Origin: Lachnospiraceae bacterium
GTDB taxonomy: Bacteria > Bacillota > Clostridia > Lachnospirales > Lachnospiraceae
Length of the DNA stretch: 41,097 bases
Direction of reading: 5' to 3'
Assembly (NCBI GenBank): GCA_024698865.1
Contig: JAILQS010000034.1
Coordinates: 1 to 41,097 of the forward strand
Positions 1 through 10,052 of the stretch are shown here, in pieces. The notes under the pieces were generated by a model. It had not been told where the DNA came from, made no database searches, and saw nothing but the letters and a program-made list of their open reading frames with translations. The position numbers were made by a program, and so were the translations under genes. Numbering within the stretch: position 1 is the stretch's first letter; every line of letters begins with the position of its first letter.

Positions 1-160
1 CATTGGAGAACAACCCCTGTACTCCAAGGTACTCAACTCCAAGAACATCTTTGATTGCGCTCTTGGAAAGGAGATTCAGTAACAATGACATAATCTGATA
101 CAGTATCCCCGCTATGAAATTTCTCATTGAATTGATTTCTCTTGAACTTTGATTTTCCAC
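1..160 (-). CDS. Wzx/oligosaccharide flippase-like protein, N-terminus only (runs off the window)
   Basis: Not in ORF track. Reverse complement gives AGGAG-TTAAC-GTG then VENQSSREINSMRNFIAGILYQIMSLLLNLLSKSAIKDVLGVEYLGVQGLFSN; the 'LGVEYLGVQGLFSN' segment is typical of polysaccharide flippases. Confidence 0.8.
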   Translation of the reverse strand, partial: MENQSSREINSMRNFIAGILYQIMSLLLNLLSKSAIKDVLGVEYLGVQGLFSN

Positions 161-181
161 GTTAACTCCTGTCTTCCTTCT

Positions 182-1537
182 TTATTCCACCAATTGCCAT
201 TTGCCTTTTTTGACATTCCACTCATACGCAGCAAAATAATTTATATGATTGGCAAACCTGCAACCTTTTGTTGCAAGTTGAATTCCTTCCCCAATTTTAA
301 TTCCGATTTCAAGTCTGGAATTCTCGGTTGTATCTAAAAGTCCCGGGAAATCCACTTTTCCGGAGAAAGTAATTTGAGCATCCGAAAAATCGGTTTTGAG
401 GTCGCACAATCTTGTACCTTCTTCATCCTTTATTGCAAGCTTGATGGAATACTCCTTAGGCATCCCTGCAAATCCCGTATTTTTAAGCGTGCCGCCAATT
501 TCCATCGCACGCCCCGGAATTACTTTTCCTTGCAATTTTACCTTTCGCAGATATGCGCGATACCCCAGATGATTCTTTATGTATTCATCTGCACGCTGTC
601 CCTTGTACGTTTCATTTCCCCAGGCTTTCCACACTTCTGTATTGTAATAATAATTCAAATACGTCAGATGCATCTGTTTCATCGCCTGTACTGCAGACTT
701 TGCCGTAGTATACTCGCTGACGTTCGTCGTCTCTCCGCCCGTCGCACCATAAACCATATTATCATGCATCCATGTCAACTCTGTTTTACGTGTGTAATTT
801 TCTTCTACGAAAGTTCCCATATCCGTATCTGTGGAAAATAGTGCATCGTCATGTACGGTAAGCCTTTCCTTTGGAATTCCTTCTGCAATCGCTCTTCGTA
901 CAAACATCGGTCTGCGAAGTGCAATGGAAATGGAATCGTCCAATTGCTCATCCATTTCTTTTAAAATCGGCATCCAGTCCCAACTGTTGTTTTGTCCATT
1001 CGATGCCGACTCTGTTTCCGCTCCGTCGTCAGTTCCTTCTATAAATTTGCTGGAATGCCACTCCCCGTACGGTCCGATAAAACCAGCCTGAACTACGAGA
1101 ATGCACTCCTTATATCCGTTGATGACCGGCGCCAACTGACGTATATGCGCTTTTATTGTCTCGTCACTTTCCGGATCTTCGTAATTGCCGCCCCAGTCAT
1201 AGGCACACCGAAGAACAACACTCAGCTCTTCCTCTCTGGCAACCTTTAATGCATTTTTCAATTCTTTTATTTTTTCTTTCGGCAATTTCTCCTGATTCAG
1301 ATAGTCCTTGAGATTTAGTGCAATCAGCACAACTGAAAATTTGTCATCTCCGTAATACTCTTTTATATGGTCGACTTCCTCCGCCGGAATCTGAAAATAA
1401 ACGCCCCTGCGCGGATTGTTTATCTGCTCCTTACTTTCTTCAAACATTAATTGTATCGGTAAAGGAACTGTATATATAAAGAGCACTACCATGAAAACTG
1501 CAAAAAGAATAATTGGTATCAGCCAGCGCTTCTTCAT
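182..1537 (-). CDS. Secreted/membrane-anchored DUF4874/DUF4832 protein (TIM-barrel glycoside-hydrolase-like)
   Basis: 451 aa, N-terminal TM, 'NPRRGVYFQIP' and 'QAGFIGPYGEWHSS' motifs; last complete gene of the polysaccharide operon. Confidence 0.75.
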   Translation of the reverse strand: MKKRWLIPIILFAVFMVVLFIYTVPLPIQLMFEESKEQINNPRRGVYFQIPAEEVDHIKEYYGDDKFSVVLIALNLKDYLNQEKLPKEKIKELKNALKVAREEELSVVLRCAYDWGGNYEDPESDETIKAHIRQLAPVINGYKECILVVQAGFIGPYGEWHSSKFIEGTDDGAETESASNGQNNSWDWMPILKEMDEQLDDSISIALRRPMFVRRAIAEGIPKERLTVHDDALFSTDTDMGTFVEENYTRKTELTWMHDNMVYGATGGETTNVSEYTTAKSAVQAMKQMHLTYLNYYYNTEVWKAWGNETYKGQRADEYIKNHLGYRAYLRKVKLQGKVIPGRAMEIGGTLKNTGFAGMPKEYSIKLAIKDEEGTRLCDLKTDFSDAQITFSGKVDFPGLLDTTENSRLEIGIKIGEGIQLATKGCRFANHINYFAAYEWNVKKGKWQLVE

Positions 1538-1554
1538 TTTCTTACCTGTCTTTC

Positions 1555-2544
1555 CTACTTTTGCAACCGTAATATAATCTTACAACATACGCAGTATAGC
1601 GATGGACTAAACCGGAATATATCTAAAACAAGGCGGTCAAAGAGACTTGCTTTTTGGCGGATAATTTTCTTTTCCGACTGCATAAAAGCTTTCCAGGTTT
1701 GACGCAGCTTCCTGTAGGTCTCCTGCTGTCCGTCCATTTCCTTGCGCACTCTGTAGTATGCAATCTGTACACTTAACGCATATCTAAGTTTTGCTGCTGC
1801 CTGAAGTTGTGCATCGTATGAAAAATAATCCACCGCCTCACGCAATGCCTCGAGTTTATCGAGTCTTCTCAGTGAATAATTGACATGCATAATACTGTTC
1901 TTTCGCTGGAAATAATACAATAACTTCACCGGATATCTCAGTACGGTATCACTTTCTGCAATTGCTTTGTAAGTGACAAATTCATCCTCGTTCAATTTAC
2001 CAACCGGATAAAGGTGTTCTCTCATCTTCGCTGTTTTGTAAATCTTAGCGGATGCACTGATTACTCCTGCCTCACCATCTTCAACAATTAATCTGACTGC
2101 CTCCCGTCCGCTAAGAACCTCAGGCTCGCATCCGGTGATTGTTTCCTCGCTAATAGGATCCCCTTCATAATATACATACAAATCGCCAATTGCCAAATCC
2201 GCACCTTTTTTTATCGTTGGCTCCAACATTATCTTAAGGAAATCTTTGTGCCAGAAATCGTCGCTGTCCAGATAAGTAATATACTCAGCTGACGCTTGCA
2301 TCGTTCCTGCATTTCTTGCCGCACTCAAGCCCTGATTTGCCTGATGAATTACGCAGACGCGGGCATCTTTTTTTGCATACGCGTCACATATCTCACCGCT
2401 GCGATCCGTAGAACCATCGTCTACCAGAAATATTTCCATCGCATCGGGTTCCTTATACGTCTGTGCCAATACGGAATCCACACATCTGTTTAAATAGTCC
2501 TCCACATTATAAACCGGGATTACTATGCTAATCTTCTTATCCAT
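1555..2544 (-). CDS. Family 2 glycosyltransferase
   Basis: KISIVIPVYNVEDYLNRCVDSVLAQTY...LVDDGSTDRSGEICD...YLDSDDFW. Confidence 0.93.
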   Translation of the reverse strand: MDKKISIVIPVYNVEDYLNRCVDSVLAQTYKEPDAMEIFLVDDGSTDRSGEICDAYAKKDARVCVIHQANQGLSAARNAGTMQASAEYITYLDSDDFWHKDFLKIMLEPTIKKGADLAIGDLYVYYEGDPISEETITGCEPEVLSGREAVRLIVEDGEAGVISASAKIYKTAKMREHLYPVGKLNEDEFVTYKAIAESDTVLRYPVKLLYYFQRKNSIMHVNYSLRRLDKLEALREAVDYFSYDAQLQAAAKLRYALSVQIAYYRVRKEMDGQQETYRKLRQTWKAFMQSEKKIIRQKASLFDRLVLDIFRFSPSLYCVCCKIILRLQK

Positions 2545-2554
2545 AAAAACCTCT

Positions 2555-3613
2555 CTATTTAACCGTTTTTTTGATATACAACATCATAAGTGGTTTGAAA
2601 ATCCAAAATACCAGCGCGATTAACACGCCTAAATTTCTGTTTAGACAAAAATGCAGGAATCCATAAAACACTTTTTGCAGGAAGCTTGGAATCGTTCGAA
2701 GTGCTTTATGAAAATCTTTGCGCCTCATCACGTACATAAAATCCTCTGATTTGCAAAACGGTTCCATATAATACCGATATCTTTGCAAGGTCATTTTCTC
2801 ATAAGGGATGTTTTTTACCATTGCCCAACTAAATATCCTCATGACAAGCGGTACCACCAAATCCATATTTTCATCCAATACATCGTTGTCCTTCAAATCA
2901 TTCACATAACTGCGGGTCAGATTCACATACCTGTGCGATATTTCGGTATCTGCCGTATGCGTTGTAGAATTATCCTGTATATAATAGTTATACACCCAAA
3001 CCTGACACAGATAATAGGATGGTTTCTTTGCCCACGCTTTTAAATTAAACAACGTATCTTCCATATAAACCGTTTTTACATCTTCGAAAAACAGTCCGTT
3101 CTCATCCAAAAAGCTCTTTTTGTATAACTTGTTCCACAAATATCCGAACAAACTCGAGGTCTTGATGCTCTCATATCTCTGTTTCTCATCTGCTGTACCA
3201 TCTTTTTTGACCTCGCCCTCTGTGTATTCATTTCCGACCGGAGTTCTTACCCCATTCTCAATTCTGTAATAACTGCCACAAATAATATCATGCGTCTCTC
3301 CGGCCTCCATAAGTCCTCGCAAAGCACCCGGTTCCAACGCGTCGTCCGCGTCTATAAACATAACGTAATCACCGGTAGCTTCCTTTAGGCCACGATTTCT
3401 GGCAGCTCCCTGTCCACCGTTGGGTATGTGAAAAATCTGGATATTTTCCTCTGTTTGAAAATGATCCAGATACTCCGATGTTCCATCCGTGGACCCATCG
3501 TCTATTACAATAATCTCTACAGACGGATAGTCCTGTTGCAAAACGGATGTCATACATTTTTCAATTGTTGCGATTCCGTTATAAACGGCTATAATCACAC
3601 TGATTCCAGGCAT
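2555..3613 (-). CDS. Family 2 glycosyltransferase
   Basis: ISVIIAVYNGIATIEKCMTSVLQQDYPSVEIIVIDDGSTDGT...MFIDADD. Confidence 0.93.
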   Translation of the reverse strand: MPGISVIIAVYNGIATIEKCMTSVLQQDYPSVEIIVIDDGSTDGTSEYLDHFQTEENIQIFHIPNGGQGAARNRGLKEATGDYVMFIDADDALEPGALRGLMEAGETHDIICGSYYRIENGVRTPVGNEYTEGEVKKDGTADEKQRYESIKTSSLFGYLWNKLYKKSFLDENGLFFEDVKTVYMEDTLFNLKAWAKKPSYYLCQVWVYNYYIQDNSTTHTADTEISHRYVNLTRSYVNDLKDNDVLDENMDLVVPLVMRIFSWAMVKNIPYEKMTLQRYRYYMEPFCKSEDFMYVMRRKDFHKALRTIPSFLQKVFYGFLHFCLNRNLGVLIALVFWIFKPLMMLYIKKTVK

Positions 3614-3635
3614 ATTCTTCCTCCGCCTTCAACAA

Positions 3636-4703
3636 TTATTTGGATAAAAGGTTTTCTTTCCTTATCCTGCGTTTTGCTCTGTTAAAATGATAATAATCGA
3701 TCAAATAGTTTCTTATGGTTTTAAAACAGAACACGCAACAGGTTCCGGTTCCAAAATGTTTGATTCCAAGCCATACATGAGACTTTGGATATCCATTAAT
3801 GAACATATGCATAAAATACATGCGCGCAAGTATGCATTTTAGTGCTTTACCGTCATAAAATCCCGTTGCCGCATTTCTTCGTTCCAGCCGCAACAGCCAC
3901 TCCGTCAGATGATTCTCTGAAACTCCTGCCTCGCGTCCGGCAATTTTATAATGTGTCTCTTTCTCTTCCTCGGTTAAGCTCTCTTCTCCGAAAAAACGTT
4001 CCAGCTGTCTCTCCAGTATCTGATTGTTCTGTCTAAGCTGTCTGCCTCCCTGTGCATTCGACACCTGGCCTTCACTCATCCGATACAAAACTTCGTTATT
4101 TCGGGTTCCGGCGATACCCTCCGGATACATTTCTACGATTCTCGTCCATAACTCCATATCTTCGGACACGGTGAATCTCGAATCGTATACATAACCGTAT
4201 TTATTTTTGATCTGTTCCAGACATTTTCTTCGAACAATGACTGCATTATGGTTTATCACATTATGGAACAACAAAATAGTACGTATATACGACGGTTGCA
4301 AAGGATTCGTGTTATGATCATTAATCAGTTCCTCTCCTTTGAACTTTACGATATCACTAAAGGAAAGCTGGATATTTGGATTATGATCCATAAATTCCAC
4401 CTGATGTTTCAAGCGATCCGGCAGACATATATCATCCGCATCAATACGAATGATATATTCCCCTTCTGCAACATCAAACGCTTTGTTCAAGGAACCTGCC
4501 AGTTTCAAATTTTCTTCATTGTAAAGCAGGCGTATTCTCTCATCCTTGTAACTTTGCAAAATACTTCTCGTGTTATCTTTTGAACAGTCATCTACGATAA
4601 TCAACTGAAAATCCGTAAAACTCTGATTCAGAATACTATCAATTGCTGCTTTTAGATATTGTTCCCCATTATATACGGACATCAGCACAGAACATTTCAC
4701 CAT
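3636..4703 (-). CDS. Family 2 glycosyltransferase
   Basis: CSVLMSVYNGEQYLKAAIDSILNQSFTDFQLIIVDDCSKDNT...IRIDADDICLPDRL. Confidence 0.92.
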   Translation of the reverse strand: MVKCSVLMSVYNGEQYLKAAIDSILNQSFTDFQLIIVDDCSKDNTRSILQSYKDERIRLLYNEENLKLAGSLNKAFDVAEGEYIIRIDADDICLPDRLKHQVEFMDHNPNIQLSFSDIVKFKGEELINDHNTNPLQPSYIRTILLFHNVINHNAVIVRRKCLEQIKNKYGYVYDSRFTVSEDMELWTRIVEMYPEGIAGTRNNEVLYRMSEGQVSNAQGGRQLRQNNQILERQLERFFGEESLTEEEKETHYKIAGREAGVSENHLTEWLLRLERRNAATGFYDGKALKCILARMYFMHMFINGYPKSHVWLGIKHFGTGTCCVFCFKTIRNYLIDYYHFNRAKRRIRKENLLSK

Positions 4704-4733
4704 GATATGTGCTCCTTCCCTGACCTTTCGCCT

Positions 4734-6182
4734 TTACTTTTTATTTTCCTTTTGGTATACAATACTTTCCGCTTTTACACCGGTTCTCTTGGTAGTAATT
4801 ATCTGCGAACAGAAAACGTGTGCTTCAAAATGCTTTTCCATATAACGAATTCTGAAGTACGTGAAGGTCCATCCTACTACTCCACCAAACAAAGCTCCCA
4901 TTCCGTAATAAGCTACAGCATAATCTTTTGCAACCCATGTACCTGCTGCCGTGCACAGGAAGAAGATCAGGCTGGACCAGAAAGCTCCAACATTATCATC
5001 AAAGTAATAGAAGTACACAATATTACAATACATTAAGAATATTGCTAAAAATGCTACTGCCAGTGCCGGGTATATTTCCATAATCATTCCCGCAATTCCC
5101 AAAGAAGGAAGGAAAATCTCGAATGCAAGATAAATGGTTGCGGTAATAACCGTCTGGATTGCAAAGACCTGTGTAATCTGCTTCATCAGCAAACGGAACA
5201 AGCCGGATTTCTCTTTTTCGATAGTTGCCAGAGTCGCACCATTAATTGCTGCAACGAACTTCTGGAACTTATCGTGAAATTTCGTTTCTGCCAAAACAGT
5301 GAAAATAATCAAAATGGAAAGGTTGGTTATCAATGCAAGACAAGTTGCCATGTCATATGACTGCATTGTTACAAAAGTCTTTGCTACTACCAATCTGTCC
5401 TTAGACATCCAATATATAAAATTGTGTATGTACAGTCCCAGGAAGTACAACAGATTCGCACCAAATACAAGTTTGTACTTTCCAAAGTACGTCAGACACT
5501 GCGTATAATTCTTATTGTGATTTCTAAAATAATAACGGATGTAGGTTCCATTCAGCACTGCAATCAACAAAGTTCCGATTGCAAAGCCGGTAATAATGGA
5601 GTTCGACACCAACTGTCCGGCAAACTCATAGAGTCCAAAACTGATTGCCAGCGCTACAATCATACCTACAATAAAGGACGTTGAAATAAACCTATAATCT
5701 TTCGTTGCATACAGGTATGTCATCGAGAAATACAAAATCATTTCTGACATCCAGAAAATATATGCAAATAATACAAAGACCGGTTCCACTCCACCTACCA
5801 CAATCAAACGATAACAAACCGGTGCGCTGACTAATGTCGCCAATGTACAAACGATTGCCAGTCCGGTGTAGTAAGACGGCAAAATACTCTGAAATTCTTC
5901 TGCAAATATCCGGTCCGCCAGATATCTGGAGAAAACCGCGTTGATTGGTGCTGTTAAAACTACCGCACCGATGAAAATATAGAGAATTGTAGAAGACAAT
6001 AACTCTCTTTCACCATATGGTACTTTGCCATATCCCAATAATAAATAAATTGTCAACAATGCCAACATCACTATGATGGTTGGTCCTACCGTTACAAGAA
6101 TACTGTATGCAGCTCCTGCGATATTACCTACGATACTCTCTTCACGATAAATCTTTTTTAATTCAAAACCTATTCCTGCCAT
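4734..6182 (-). CDS. pelG: PelG-like exopolysaccharide membrane transporter
   Basis: 482 aa polytopic protein beginning MAGIGFELKKIYREESIVGNIAGAAYSILVTVGPTIIVM, characteristic of PelG; adjacent to PelF. Confidence 0.93.
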   Translation of the reverse strand: MAGIGFELKKIYREESIVGNIAGAAYSILVTVGPTIIVMLALLTIYLLLGYGKVPYGERELLSSTILYIFIGAVVLTAPINAVFSRYLADRIFAEEFQSILPSYYTGLAIVCTLATLVSAPVCYRLIVVGGVEPVFVLFAYIFWMSEMILYFSMTYLYATKDYRFISTSFIVGMIVALAISFGLYEFAGQLVSNSIITGFAIGTLLIAVLNGTYIRYYFRNHNKNYTQCLTYFGKYKLVFGANLLYFLGLYIHNFIYWMSKDRLVVAKTFVTMQSYDMATCLALITNLSILIIFTVLAETKFHDKFQKFVAAINGATLATIEKEKSGLFRLLMKQITQVFAIQTVITATIYLAFEIFLPSLGIAGMIMEIYPALAVAFLAIFLMYCNIVYFYYFDDNVGAFWSSLIFFLCTAAGTWVAKDYAVAYYGMGALFGGVVGWTFTYFRIRYMEKHFEAHVFCSQIITTKRTGVKAESIVYQKENKK

Positions 6183-6206
6183 ACTGCCCCTCCGGTATCT
6201 CTCATC

Positions 6207-7610
6207 TTATACATATATCTCCTGATACATATCAAAATATTTACGGTATGCATCTTTCGCACTATTTGCTACTGCTCGTTTATAACCTGCTTCGCCCATT
6301 GTTTTACGAAGATTCTCATCCTTAGACATCTTGGACATTGCCTCTGCCATTTTACCTACATTCATAACCGGCACTACAAAACCGGCACTTCCGAAATCAT
6401 CCGCTTCACCCCGAATCATTCCGGCACAGTTTCCAACATTCGTTGCAATGTATGGTTTCTTTGCGGAGAAGCCTTCCAGAATGGATAACGGCTGTCCTTC
6501 ACTAATACTACTCAGCACCAGGAAATCCATCTTGCCAATATAGTCCTTTATATTTACCATTCCTGTAAATACAACATCTGTTGTACCAAGTTCATCTACG
6601 AGTTCACGACACTCCTGTGCATACTCAGGGCTTTCATCCATACCACCCATAATCCAGAGTTTTAATTTTGGATTGTTTTGTTTGGCTAATGCAAAGCCGC
6701 TGATTAACGTCTTAACATCCTTGATCGGCGTCACACGCAAAACTGCTCCGACATTGATAAACTTATCGTCCGGATCCTTCTGCGGTATTCCTTCAAATCT
6801 GGACGCATCCACACCATTTGGAACAATCATGGTCTTCTCTTTTGGACATCCCAGTTCTATCTGAAAATCTCTGGCGTCTTTAAAAAGTGATACTACCCTG
6901 TCTGCAGAATCATAGCAACAGGTGGATATTTTCTTGAACTGACTGATCCACAAATCTTTATATAACCCTTCTACCCATTTGGACTTGATAATTTCTTCTT
7001 CTCTCTCACGGGTATAAATACCATGCTCGGAAATCACTACCGGTTTGTTGTATACATGGTGCGCGTAACATGCAAGGATTCCTGCATATCCCGTAGACAC
7101 GGAATTATAAATATCCGCCTGTGGAAGTTCTCCCTTTAATACCGTAAACAAAGGAAGGTACATAGATCGCATCGTCCAAAGGAAATCATTAAAGATTACA
7201 CGCTCAAAATTTGATTTGTAATACTCTGCCGTCATATTCAGGAAATCTTCACTTGCAAGAAGATCATTGGTAGATACCTGATGATTATGGAAATAATCAA
7301 AAATAATACTCCAATCCACCTGATCACCAAACATCAGTGAACGAAATGCTTCGTATTCTCTTGCGTTCAGTTTTACGCGATTTCTTTTGTTTCTTTTTAC
7401 AATATCCTGATCCAGAAGATATACTTCGCGCATTTCCGTTACATTATCCGGCACTTTATATTTTATCTCTTTTTTCTCTTCTCTATTGGAAGAAATAATC
7501 TGCACTGAGAATTCCACTTCCGGCATAGATAAAATCAACTGTTGCACCCAATTGGCAACTCCTCCGTTTACGTATGGATATGCTCCTTCTACTACCAGAC
7601 AAACTTTCAT
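6207..7610 (-). CDS. pelF: PelF-like GT4 glycosyltransferase
   Basis: MKVCLVVEGAYPYVNGGVANWVQQLI start, VVISEHGIYTREREEEI, SISEGQPLSILEG E-x7-E motif. Confidence 0.94.
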   Translation of the reverse strand: MKVCLVVEGAYPYVNGGVANWVQQLILSMPEVEFSVQIISSNREEKKEIKYKVPDNVTEMREVYLLDQDIVKRNKRNRVKLNAREYEAFRSLMFGDQVDWSIIFDYFHNHQVSTNDLLASEDFLNMTAEYYKSNFERVIFNDFLWTMRSMYLPLFTVLKGELPQADIYNSVSTGYAGILACYAHHVYNKPVVISEHGIYTREREEEIIKSKWVEGLYKDLWISQFKKISTCCYDSADRVVSLFKDARDFQIELGCPKEKTMIVPNGVDASRFEGIPQKDPDDKFINVGAVLRVTPIKDVKTLISGFALAKQNNPKLKLWIMGGMDESPEYAQECRELVDELGTTDVVFTGMVNIKDYIGKMDFLVLSSISEGQPLSILEGFSAKKPYIATNVGNCAGMIRGEADDFGSAGFVVPVMNVGKMAEAMSKMSKDENLRKTMGEAGYKRAVANSAKDAYRKYFDMYQEIYV

Positions 7611-7620
7611 GCCCCGCCTC

Positions 7621-9291
7621 CTAATATTCTATAATTAACTTATTTGCCGTTTCTTCAATTAAATACGTGTTGTCTATAATCTGTTCCGCTGTTCCACCCT
7701 CTATGGATTTAAACGGAACCTCAAGTCTCAAAATATAATATGCCACTCCACTAAAGCTTTTGGGTTCTACAATTATCTGACCGCTTTTTTTATCCTCATT
7801 TGTTTTATATGTAATCTGCGGCTGCAAATTCCGAAAAACCAGAATTCGATTGGTTGCATCCACCACGTTCAACGGATCCACATACGGATACATATTTTGA
7901 ACGATTCCCGTGGTCGTGTTCATATCATCATAATATTTTACCCAATCATCACTATCATCCTGTGGATGCAATACATTTTCCATATTTACTCTTGTTGAAA
8001 CAAAACCAAGCGATGTCACCGCAGAACAAATCGTAATAATATCTGTATGGGTGAGCTTTGGCTGCTCTTTTACAACCGGAATGTTTAAGCGTTCCTTTTG
8101 GGCATCTACAAACGTAAAACTACTGCCCCATTCCTTCAACGCTGTCGGAATGCTTGTATCCGGTTTTTGCTCATCAAAATATACACAGTCACCGTTAAGC
8201 ACTTTTCCCAACGCCGTTCCCTCTCGAACAATCTGTTTTTTGAAATAATCCAGTGTACTGTCGTTATTATTCTGTTTGAACGCTTCGTAATCCTCCGTAT
8301 AATACGTAGGAATTACATTATATTTACTACAAAGATTTGATATTCCCGGGAAAAGTAAGTCTCTCTCCACGCCCATAGCATCTCTGCTGTAGCGTTTGTC
8401 CAATTCTTCAGACTTAAAATTGTCTGTGTATGGATAATTCATAAAGAAGATGCAGTTACCGTTAATTACGGGATATATCATACTTCCTTTAATCTTTGCC
8501 AGAATGGAAACACAGATTCCAGGTGCCACCTTTGTACTCATCAGATTAGAATTGACAACAAATATCTCGCTGTCTCCCATCATATGTCTCCAGATAAGTG
8601 GCGGAAGCGTTTCGTTTTTGCCAAGTGTTTCATCTGCCTTATATCCTTTCAGGCTATATGCAAATACTTTGCTTCCCTGTACAAGACTCACATCTTCCAG
8701 TTCTATTTCAATATTCTCAAATTCCAAAAGATCGCTTGCCAGGAAATTTGAAATAATACGTATTCCCTTGTAGTTCTTCTTACCTTTATCTTCCAGAATC
8801 CCCAGCTGCTTTCTTCCCCACTCGCTCTGTAAAATCTTTGCGGATGGAAGCCGGCTCCATATAACATGCGTTCCTTCCTCTATATAACGGTCTATCGAAT
8901 CCTGTTCTTCTTGTGAATAATTGTTTTTATTTAAAAAGATAGCTTCTGTCTTACCCTCTTTGAACGTAACGTTCTCTGATACTTCATAGGTGAAATTCAG
9001 ATTGTTGAGTTCCCCGCAAAGCATAAGAACTCCAGCATCGTCTTCATCTCCAAAAATACGATACTCTGCTTTTTCTTCCGTTGTACGGTTATCCTCCAGT
9101 GCTTTTACTTCCTGAAAATATTTCTGTACCGGAATGTTTTTGTGTTTTATATCTGTACTTCCCTGTTCCAGTAAAAGATACGTCAGATTACTGATTAACT
9201 GAAATACCAGGAAGAAGATAATAATACCGGCAGTTATCGTATAGTATTTGAATTTCTGTACTCTTAGCTTTTCTTTGGATTTCTTCTCCAT
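7621..9291 (-). CDS. DUF2194 membrane-anchored extracytoplasmic protein (possible PelA-equivalent)
   Basis: 556 aa, one N-terminal TM, large extracytoplasmic domain, located directly upstream of pelF. Confidence 0.65.
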   Translation of the reverse strand: MEKKSKEKLRVQKFKYYTITAGIIIFFLVFQLISNLTYLLLEQGSTDIKHKNIPVQKYFQEVKALEDNRTTEEKAEYRIFGDEDDAGVLMLCGELNNLNFTYEVSENVTFKEGKTEAIFLNKNNYSQEEQDSIDRYIEEGTHVIWSRLPSAKILQSEWGRKQLGILEDKGKKNYKGIRIISNFLASDLLEFENIEIELEDVSLVQGSKVFAYSLKGYKADETLGKNETLPPLIWRHMMGDSEIFVVNSNLMSTKVAPGICVSILAKIKGSMIYPVINGNCIFFMNYPYTDNFKSEELDKRYSRDAMGVERDLLFPGISNLCSKYNVIPTYYTEDYEAFKQNNNDSTLDYFKKQIVREGTALGKVLNGDCVYFDEQKPDTSIPTALKEWGSSFTFVDAQKERLNIPVVKEQPKLTHTDIITICSAVTSLGFVSTRVNMENVLHPQDDSDDWVKYYDDMNTTTGIVQNMYPYVDPLNVVDATNRILVFRNLQPQITYKTNEDKKSGQIIVEPKSFSGVAYYILRLEVPFKSIEGGTAEQIIDNTYLIEETANKLIIEY

Positions 9292-9293
9292 AC

Positions 9294-10037
9294 TTAACCC
9301 TTAATCCTTTTGTGTCGCAAAATTGCAATTAACGTACTCAGCATCATAACACACATATACTTCATTGGTTTGATAATGCCGGAGTGCATTGCCTCACCCA
9401 TCGTTCTCTCATACATAATGGCAGGCGTTTCTTCCACCTGATATCCCAAAAGCATCATCTGAATCAACATATTAATATCCGGGTAACGAATATCAAATTT
9501 CTGGTATCCTGCATAATAACAGAACGCCCTTCTGCTTAACCCCTGCAGACCACTTGTAGGATCTGTAACCGTTTGCTTCGTAACGATTTTGATAATCTTC
9601 CGAAACATCTTCACGGCAAACAGTCGAATGCCTGACATCGGAAAAGATTTTGCTCCCTCTAAGTATCTGGAACCAATGATAATATCCAATGGACGATCTG
9701 TCTGCTCGGATGCTTTCATCTTTTCATAAATAACGTCCACATTTTTTACATCATGCTGCCCATCTGCATCTATTTGAATGATGTATTTATACTCTCTTTC
9801 TTGTGCATACTTATATGCCGTCTGGAGCGCCGCTCCATATCCCATGTTGTACACCTGTGACAGTACTTTTGTCCCGGTCTTCTTTACAACTTCCTCCGTA
9901 TTATCCGCAGAACCGTCATTAATCACCAGAACATCTGCATATTCTTCAATTCCGGCGTTTCGTAAATTAACGATCACCGTCTCAATGTTCATTTCTTCGT
10001 TATAAGCCGGGATAACCACCAATGTTTCCTTTGCCAT
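9294..10037 (-). CDS. GT2 of the dolichyl/polyprenyl-phosphate glycosyltransferase (DPM1-like) type
   Basis: ETLVVIPAYNEEMNIETVIVNLRNAGIEEYADVLVINDGSADNTEEV...YIIQIDADGQHD...IIIGSRYLEG...DPTSGLQG. Confidence 0.88.
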   Translation of the reverse strand: MAKETLVVIPAYNEEMNIETVIVNLRNAGIEEYADVLVINDGSADNTEEVVKKTGTKVLSQVYNMGYGAALQTAYKYAQEREYKYIIQIDADGQHDVKNVDVIYEKMKASEQTDRPLDIIIGSRYLEGAKSFPMSGIRLFAVKMFRKIIKIVTKQTVTDPTSGLQGLSRRAFCYYAGYQKFDIRYPDINMLIQMMLLGYQVEETPAIMYERTMGEAMHSGIIKPMKYMCVMMLSTLIAILRHKRIKG

Positions 10038-10052
10038 TCTTACACCTTCTTT

